Shown piece after piece: positions 57,445-64,000 of a stretch of DNA of 64,000 nt. Source of the stretch: Neonectria sp. B-13 (taxonomy: Eukaryota; Ascomycota; Sordariomycetes; Hypocreales; Nectriaceae); assembly GCA_002682825.1 (NCBI GenBank), contig NOKP01000007.1, forward strand, positions 496,001-560,000. The letters run 5' to 3'. Under the pieces are notes generated by a model. The model did not search any database. It saw nothing but the letters and a program-made list of their open reading frames with translations, and was not told the origin of the DNA. The first letter of the stretch is position 1, and every line of letters starts with the position of its first letter. A program made the translations under genes and the position numbers.

Positions 57445-60210
57445 CAACGGCGTCATACCGCATCCTCTCGCGTCGGGTCGGTTCAGCATCGTCCAGGGCC
57501 CAGTGGCTCTCTCTGATCACTGATCGGTCGAACAACGTGCGGATCCGGCGGCCAGGTCCCCAGCCGCCAGGCTGCCAGTGTGCGAGCCCCTCCGAGCCGA
57601 GGATAAAGCCTGGGGAGTTGTGGTAGGCGGCGGGCAAGGCAAAGGCGGGCCTGGGCAGGGCCAGTATCGTGCAAGTTCAAGGGCGCAGCAGGAAAAAGGG
57701 CGTTCGCGAGTCGCAAGCAAGCAGCAAGCTTATCTCTGGGCGGAAGCGCAGAGGAATACAAGATAGAAATACATAATGGCAAAAGATAATCACTACACAG
57801 AAAACCAAACGAGGGACCACCACAAAAAACCTCGCGCCTCAACCAGAACCACATAACCACTTGTAACTCGTCCATCTCAAACCCAACCCCTCCCTTCCAA
57901 CTTGCACCAAACTCACTCACGGGTTCGAGGTCGCCGTGACATGGAGATGCTGCGAGGATCATCGCAAAGCCGGTGTATGCTGTACTTGGGTTTGCCCGTC
58001 CGACACTGCTTGGCCAGGGCGCAGGGAGACGCCGATTACTAAATGGAAAGTCATGTCTTCCCTCATTCTGCATGGTCCGGCAGTTGCTCTAACGTAATGG
58101 CTCGCAGGCCGTCCGGGGGGTGAGGGCCGGAGTCATCCTTTGGGGGCCCGGTGGCTTCTGGCCCGTCCTGCACCACCAAGAGCCTGCAGCGCGGTGCGGT
58201 GCAGGCCGTGAGTTAATTGCTGTACACCCACTGCAACTTTGAGTAGAGATATTCGGAGACCGATGAAGAGAGGAGGAGAGAGTACGAATCGATACGAATA
58301 CCTCGCAGTGAGTTTCCGATGGCCCTGTAGGTACCGATGGCCCTGTACAGCGAGCCCTCCCTGCTGCACGGTCCACCCCAGCGCGAGGCGGCTAAAATAA
58401 CCTTTCGCCCAGGGCGCTGGCACTGGGCGAGGCAGCCCGCTTCCTGCCTCAACTGGAAGATGGAACCACAAACTTCAGGTCTCTACTACTTAGTACTTTG
58501 CGCCTCAGGTAAAAGGAACCCGCCGAGGAACCCGCCGCGCAACCGTTGGTCAACGAAGAACCTCCACAAACCCGATGGCGCCTTTGTAGTAGGTAATCAT
58601 TACGCGGCATACGAAACACAACGCACAAGATCCAAACTACTCATTTTCCGTATCTATCTCCCTCCACCCACCCACCATCTCTATCAAACGCTGTCGCCGA
58701 TGAACAACCGATCAACGCGATAAAGAGGACGAATAATGAAAGCGGACCAGCCCAGAAGAGCAGCTCAGCAACAATTCCACCCATCCCAACCCCAGCACAC
58801 ACGTCTCCATTCCCCATCTTGACCCCTAGTTCCTCGTCCCTAGTTCCCAGTACCCCGTCTTTTCCGTCCCATTCATCGCTGATACAACACTCTCTAGTCT
58901 ACAATCTGCTGACATCCAACTGCTTTTGACACCACGATCTCTAACCCCCCGCCAGTCCGGAGCCGCCCACCGCTCTCGGCACCGCCCCGGCCCCTTTCGC
59001 ACCGAGCTGGTCTCCGACCTCAACTCAACGCCTTCAGCCCCGACTTGCTCCGATGCCGCCCAGCATGAGATTGGGGAACTCTCACTAGCCACCTCGTCCA
59101 TTACCATCAACTAATTCCCGGTCGGGCAGGAGGCCGGCTCCTCCATCCTTTCTGTCGTGTCATGAATCGATAAGACAACGAATGTGTGATGCAACGCAAT
59201 GTGTAACAACAGCGTAACCTCTTCGTCTCTCTTATCCAGACACCCCGTGGAATGTCGGCCTCACCGCACAACAAACAGCAACCATCCGTCGAGTTCCAAA
59301 CAGTCCATTATTATCAACCGCTTCTACAGCCGCCGGTCTTCCACACTTCCTCGACCAAATACCCAGCCTGTGATTGGGTCTTCAGCAGGCTCCATCTTTC
59401 TGGAGAACCTGCCACTGGAGATGGATTGATCCGAATACGTCCCATGTCCCTGACGTATGTCCTCTTGGCTGTACTACCAACGCATGTGCGTGCGTCCCGC
59501 ATGCGCGCCTATCGTGGTGGCCCTGGTCTATTGGAACCAGCATCTACCCACCAGAAACCCTCCACCATAGCGACCACACCCATTTGTTGCTCCCATGCAG
59601 TCAATCTTCTTGGCCCAGCAAGACCAAGCCGCCTTGCGTCGTGGGGGCGCCGGGGGTGTGGTCCTTGCCCGGCGGTCCATGCCCCTGCACAGACCGACTC
59701 ATCGTGCCAAGACCGGGACCCTGCGAGGCCACTCCGGAGCGTCATCGTTCGCTCGTCCGAGGCTCCGATTGAGGCTGTACGACGTCCTCGGCATAGGATG
59801 AGACAAACAGGAGGCACCGACATATAGTAGGGCTCCATCCTCCACCCACCAGGCCGTCGATCCGTCGCCGGTGTTGGGAGCGGTGAAGCCATTTCTCTGG
59901 CAGCGAGCGTCTCGACCTTTCCCTTGAGTCTTGACCCAAAAATTGCTCGCTTTTCCGTCCGCCTCAGATGAAGGCCTTGTCTTCATACCCTGGTCTGTGG
60001 AGCCCCAGCTTTCTGTGCCTCGAATCTGTCGCCCAACTCGCCAATTCCACGTGAGTGTGGGGATGCGACGGTATTTTTATCGACATCGCACGAGATTTAT
60101 CTCCGAATTGGGCTTTCAGTTTACTTGTATTTGGAGTCTTCTTATTCATCGCCATTGGTATATCTGCTGAACTCTGCGCCTCTCGGACAAAAGCCTTGTC
60201 GCATGGTCCA

Positions 60211-61108
60211 CTAGGGCCTCTCGGGCTGCTTCCAGACCATCGTTCTTTCAGCATAGTGCTCCGTTGGTTCGCTCGACCCACGTGGCGGCAGCATCATCGT
60301 GAGTTCCAGCCTAACATCGAAGCCGAGTCTCTCGTAAAACGTAACGGCGTTCATCGTGGCCTCCAGTATGGTCGGTACTCGGTCCGCGGCAGCCTTAGCC
60401 TGCACCTCGCGCAAGAGCCCAGACGCAGCTCCCCGACCACTCCATTCGGGATGGGTACAGAGATACGTCACGTCTGAAAAAGCCTCGCTATCAGCAACTT
60501 GAGGGCCAAGAAAGAGATGTGTCGGGGAGTTCAGCTTGAGTTGGGCTCTGGAACTAGTTCCGCCGACCAACCGCAGCTTGTCAACGGTTGACAACTCATG
60601 CATGAGCTCAACGCGGGAATTGTCCGGCTGGGCTTGGCTGCAATGCGACCCACCCCGACCTGCTCCTACTGCCGCTCCGGCTCCCGGTGAGTCGAGTGAG
60701 TGAGTGAATGAGTGACTTACGGTAATGTGCCCGGTCGCCTAGAACCTTGCGCCTTGCCTCCTTGGTGAGTTCGGCGTACGAATCGAGGTACTCTTGTCGG
60801 CAGCATCCCGGGAATTCCTCCTCATGCTCCTCCTCCTCTTTGTCTCCGGGCCGCCTCTGCCGCTGAATATTCCACTTGACAAAGCCTGCTATCTTTCCGG
60901 TCTCGGTATCCCGCGCGATCAGCACCCCTTTGTTGTTGTCGGCGATATGATCCAGAGTCTCCCTGCGAAGCCATCCACGGAGGAAGTCCAGACTCTCGAC
61001 ATTTGGGAATTGGGCGTGCATCAGCAGGTTTGCGTCCATGGCGGCCAGATGCGTGTTGGCCATTTCCGCGGCGTCATTCTCCGAGGGCACAACGATGTCG
61101 AACGCCAT
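60211..61108 (-). CDS. GNAT-family N-acetyltransferase
   Basis: Two exons on the minus strand, 60721-61108 and 60211-60473, encode 216 aa. The N-terminal half reads MAFDIVVPSENDAAEMANTH and IAGFVKWNIQR, the usual beta-strand before the insertion. The join restores the GNAT motif A region as GDRAHYHVTYLCTHPEWSGRGAASGLL (read across the intron; SGRGAA at about 141-146 is the acetyl-CoA pyrophosphate loop), then VPTILEATMNAVTFYERLGFD. This is the fungal group related to yeast-type small-molecule acetyltransferases; the substrate cannot be told from sequence. The 247-nt intron is long for this window, and the sequence before the acceptor TTTTTCAG is partly open in the exon-2 frame, so other acceptors are possible. 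Adjacent to and tandem with the tyrosinase gene. Confidence 0.78.
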
Positions 61109-61825
61109 GGTTAGGTGTAGAAGCTGTCGAGTAAGTGTAAGTGAGCCCTGGTTGTAGGAATGTAAAATGGACCAACCAGAGACGGCGCAAATGTTGGAAA
61201 ACAAGAATGTTGTGTTGTGTGTCATGTGATCTGAACTCGAAAACCAACGACAACCGCATCGGCTCCCTCAAGTCCCTATGTTGAGACTACTGTCAGATTA
61301 CGGAGAGCGTTGTTCTTGATTAACAAGCAACTCCCCGGCTGGTCCTGCTTGATATCAGGCCGTATGAGTTCAATTGCGTCCATCTGGACTAAAGCAGGTG
61401 TTTTATCAAGTACTAGACTCTGAGGGTATCGCAGCAGCCGCAACACCTCTAAGTTAGCTAACCATGGCAGGCAGGTGTAATAGGTCGCCCAAGCCCACGC
61501 TGATACTATTGATTCCTACTACATCTATTTCACTTTCTTTGATAAATTACTCACCCGCTCATTGCAACGTCGATGACCTTGGGGAAAGTAAGTTCAAGAT
61601 GATTTAGTCTATGAATACATGACCTTCAAAACATGCAAATGCTCCTGCATGCGGAGCTAGAAACCCAAGTAGCATTATCATCACGGATTCTATGTTCTTC
61701 TGTTCACGGAGTTCATATCCGCAAGATATACCAAGAAAACTATTAAGCCTAAAGCACCGGGCTGGCTGGGACCCAGGCGCCCTCTCTCCTCTTTATGTGT
61801 CTACTTCTTTCCGCTACGTTCGCCC
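61109..61825. other. GNAT promoter and tyrosinase 3' flank
   Basis: A 717-bp spacer between tandem minus-strand genes. A/T-rich from about 61300 to 61760. No gene or repeat is visible. Confidence 0.5.
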
Positions 61826-63918
61826 TTAGTGGTAGTGCTTGCCATCATGAGCCTTGTCGGAGTCGTCGGAGGCCTGGCATACACACCATTGCATCTGGAC
61901 GGGCGGCGCCAGGCGTCGGCGGGAGTTGTCGTAGGTGGGAAGTTCGCAGTCGCTGACGGGGGGAGTGAACTCGACGTCTTCGAGCTCGAGCTCCAAGCTG
62001 GGAACGGTTTCGATGGGGATGTTGGTTCCATCAAGCTACGAGTAAGTTCCTGTTAGTCTTCTGATCATCGGTTTGGCAACAAGCTCTGGCTCATGGACAT
62101 ACCTTGATGATCTCGACACGGAGGCCGGAGAGAATCGAGTCTACTACGGAATCGAGAGTGTTTCCCACAGATTCAAGGGTGTTGTTGAGAATATCCGTGG
62201 CTGACACGGCTACGTCGAGCGAATACTCGCCGTGGACAGTACCGCAGGTCGGCTGCTGCATCACCACCTGCCCGGCAACCTTCTTCCCGCCCAGGTACAA
62301 GTTCACGGTGCAAGGACGCTCCACCTCTTCGACGTCGAGCTTGACGCGGGCAAAGAAGCGGGTGGCGATGCCATCCTCGCCACGGCGCACCACGCGACTC
62401 ACCGTGGTCTCGTCGTCGCCGTATATGCGGTTGATCAGACGGGTGGCGTCCTGCTTCATCTGGGACTCGGACTTCTTCCAGTACTCCAAGCCCTCGTAGG
62501 TGTAGCCGAAGGTCTGGATGCTCTCGACGGACTCGGAGGTGTGGAAGTTGTCCGCGTCGGCGAAGAAGGGCTGCAGCGCAGACTTGGGCGTGATGGTGGT
62601 TCCGGCCGGCGACATCCAGCGAGCTCCGCCTGAGTACGACTGGTTGAACATGACCTCGTCGGGGCGCATGGCCTGCCAGTAAGCCCACAGTCGATCAACG
62701 TTGCAGTGATGGAGCATGCTTTGAAAATGATTAGTTTCAACTCGGCGGTTGTGCAGAGAGCAACTTACAACAAGGGGTCGAAGGCGGAAAAGTCGGCCGA
62801 GAGGAACTGGCCACCACAGGCTCCGTCCCAATGAATACCGTTGTGAATCTGCTCCAGACTGGTGCCACCATTTCCGGTCGATGCGAACTCGTCGAAGGTG
62901 TTGGTGTGCGTGAAGGCATCGTACTGTTGAGATTAGCATCGCGCTTTAGAACATCGGCCGCTCGACGTCTACTTACCACCCACTGCTTGTACGGACGGTC
63001 GGCCAGAAGCTCGTTCGCAGAGTCGGGGAAACTCTTCGGCGAGGGACAGCGGTAGATGCGAGATCGGTTCTCGTCGTCGAAGGATCCATAGGTGCCGTTG
63101 AGTGCCGCAGCAGGGAACTTGTAGCCAGAGAGCGGGTTCTCGACTTGGATTTCCCGGAGGGCGGTGCCGCTGGGGACGTTGACGGTCATCTTGGAAGGGA
63201 CCATTGCCTCGGGAATGTCGCTGGAACCCCAGTCCCAGAAGGGCGCGCGGAGAGTCTCGGCGGCTTCGATGTACTGAGAGCGATATCGCTGGGGATACTC
63301 GCTTGCTAGGCGTTTGGCGGTGGCGACCAGGACTTGCTGCGAATGGTTAGAGGATTCGTCAAGGCTTCGAAGAGAGATCGTATACCTCGTAGAGCACGAC
63401 ATAAGGTCGGTGCCATGTTAGAAAGAGTCGTTCCTGAGTCCCGAGTTAACTTCATTGGACCGAACTTTGCAAATGTGAGTATGCTTACACCGTGGGGACA
63501 GTAGCCTTGCCATCCCTTGGTGTTCTTATCGCCGGTGTTGTTCCATTCGACGTAGGGCTTTCCGTGAATTCCTATTTGGCAGTTTCAGATGCATATCCAG
63601 ACTCGACAGAACTGCATGACAGCTTACCCGCCACTTGGAAGAAGGATAAGGGATCCCCGGCGTCTTTGTTGTGCATGTCAACCAGCGACCGGATATAGAG
63701 GTCCCTATCGACTTGTCAGCCAACGGCCCAAGGCCACTTTCACAGCATCCAGCGTACCATTGGGCACCTCCAGCAGCCTGGAGCTCATTGATGTCCTGGC
63801 GCAGCGGCACGGCGTTGCCCTCCGACACAGAGAAGCCGGTGATGGGATAGCGATCCTGGGCGGTGACGAGGGACGCGGCGCCCAGCGCCAAGGCCGTGAG
63901 AGAGAGTCGAAGCAGCAT
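61826..63918 (-). CDS. Secreted tyrosinase (type-3 copper monophenol oxidase)
   Basis: Eight exons on the minus strand, 63758-63918, 63628-63704, 63489-63571, 63386-63433, 62977-63336, 62769-62923, 62103-62718 and 61826-62035, encode 569 aa; seven introns of 49-67 nt. A signal peptide (MLLRLSLTALALGAASLVTA) is followed by QDRYPITGF. Copper A ligands are His82 (IHGKPYVEW), His106 in YCPHGERLF and His115 in TWHRPY; Cys104, two before His106, is placed to form the thioether seen in this family. Copper B ligands are His270 and His274 in QIHNGIHWDG and His299 in MLHHCNVDRLWAYW. The C-terminal domain follows YTYEGLEYW and in relatives acts as a removable lid over the active site. It ends with a short Cys/Lys/His tail, WCVCQASDDSDKAHDGKHYH. 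The enzyme oxidises phenols to o-quinones and may feed melanin formation; several N-glycosylation sequons (NNT, NGT, NRS, NQS) fit secretion. Confidence 0.93.
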
Positions 63919-64000
63919 GATTGTTTCGACTTCAAGAGAAAACTAAATAGATAAGTCCCCGAGGGCGGAAAAGGTGTGAGAAGGGACGGAATAAATAAAC

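Larger units (their letters stand above)
54491..60210. other. 5.7-kb gene-free region upstream of the Zn2Cys6 gene
   Basis: No convincing coding sequence. The long minus-strand ORF at 55781-56893 is driven by simple repeats (Phe-Pro and Leu runs) and I reject it. The region has a polypurine run at 56262-56360, a (GGGAAY)n microsatellite at 56617-56657 and a (GGC)n run at 57421-57444. Pyrimidine-rich stretches at about 58630-59110 resemble a plus-strand leader but I cannot attach a gene to them. It may be an extended regulatory region plus a long 5' leader of the transcription-factor gene. Confidence 0.5.

Noticed and set aside
59252..59827. Plus-strand ORF of 191 codons
   Set aside because: No conserved features, overlaps two other open frames; C-rich composition alone explains its length.
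1..64000. CRISPR array, prophage, rRNA operon, bacterial-type operon or secondary-metabolite cluster
   Set aside because: No regularly spaced identical repeats, integrase, rRNA-like sequence or PKS/NRPS module; introns and gene content are eukaryotic.

Overview
The window is nuclear DNA of a filamentous ascomycete, most likely a Sordariomycete. Genes carry short introns (mostly 47-82 nt) with GT...AG borders and CTGAC/CTAAC-like branch sites, third codon positions are GC-rich, and the gene content is typical of moulds (fungal Rap1, single-barrel beta-tubulin of 447 aa, Zn2Cys6 activator, secreted tyrosinase). I cannot place it to genus. All gene models were built by reading splice sites by eye; every coding sum is a multiple of three.

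Layout, left to right: (1) 1-5 kb: the 5' two-thirds of a telomere protein Rap1 gene (minus, runs off the left edge), divergent from a DHHC palmitoyltransferase of the Swf1 type, then the Hsp90 co-chaperone AHA1 (minus). (2) 5-8.7 kb: no gene. (3) 8.7-16.2 kb: a 1182-aa proline-rich protein of unknown function, the mitochondrial assembly factor FMC1 (minus) divergent from the 3'(2'),5'-bisphosphate nucleotidase HAL2/MET22, and mitochondrial ribosomal protein bL6/uL6m (minus). (4) 16.6-22.1 kb: beta-tubulin and GCN20-type ABCF ATPase, both minus. (5) 22.1-30.25 kb: an 8.1-kb stretch with no supportable gene, carrying AT-rich islands and simple repeats. (6) 30.25-43.85 kb: a 1131-aa Ser-rich low-complexity protein (plus) facing a 2360-aa membrane-anchored protein with a tail of about twenty Leu/Met-Trp motifs (minus); between them lies a degenerate ~26-bp tandem array. 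(7) 46-50 kb: a weak small ORF, a flavin split-barrel (PNPOx-like) protein, and a polytopic spermidine-synthase-like protein (convergent pair). (8) 51.9-54.5 kb: a Zn2Cys6 transcription factor resembling TamA/DAL81, with 5.7 kb of gene-free upstream DNA. (9) 60.2-63.9 kb: a GNAT acetyltransferase and a secreted tyrosinase, both minus.

The genes are mostly unrelated housekeeping genes, not one pathway: translation (GCN20, mitoribosome), mitochondria (FMC1), sulfur/salt metabolism (HAL2), cytoskeleton (beta-tubulin), chaperones (AHA1), telomeres (Rap1). I see no transposase, secondary-metabolite cluster, CRISPR array, rRNA gene or convincing tRNA. The most unusual objects are the giant membrane-tethered LW-repeat protein, the polytopic aminopropyltransferase-like fusion, the two candidate translation starts of HAL2, and the large gene-free blocks.
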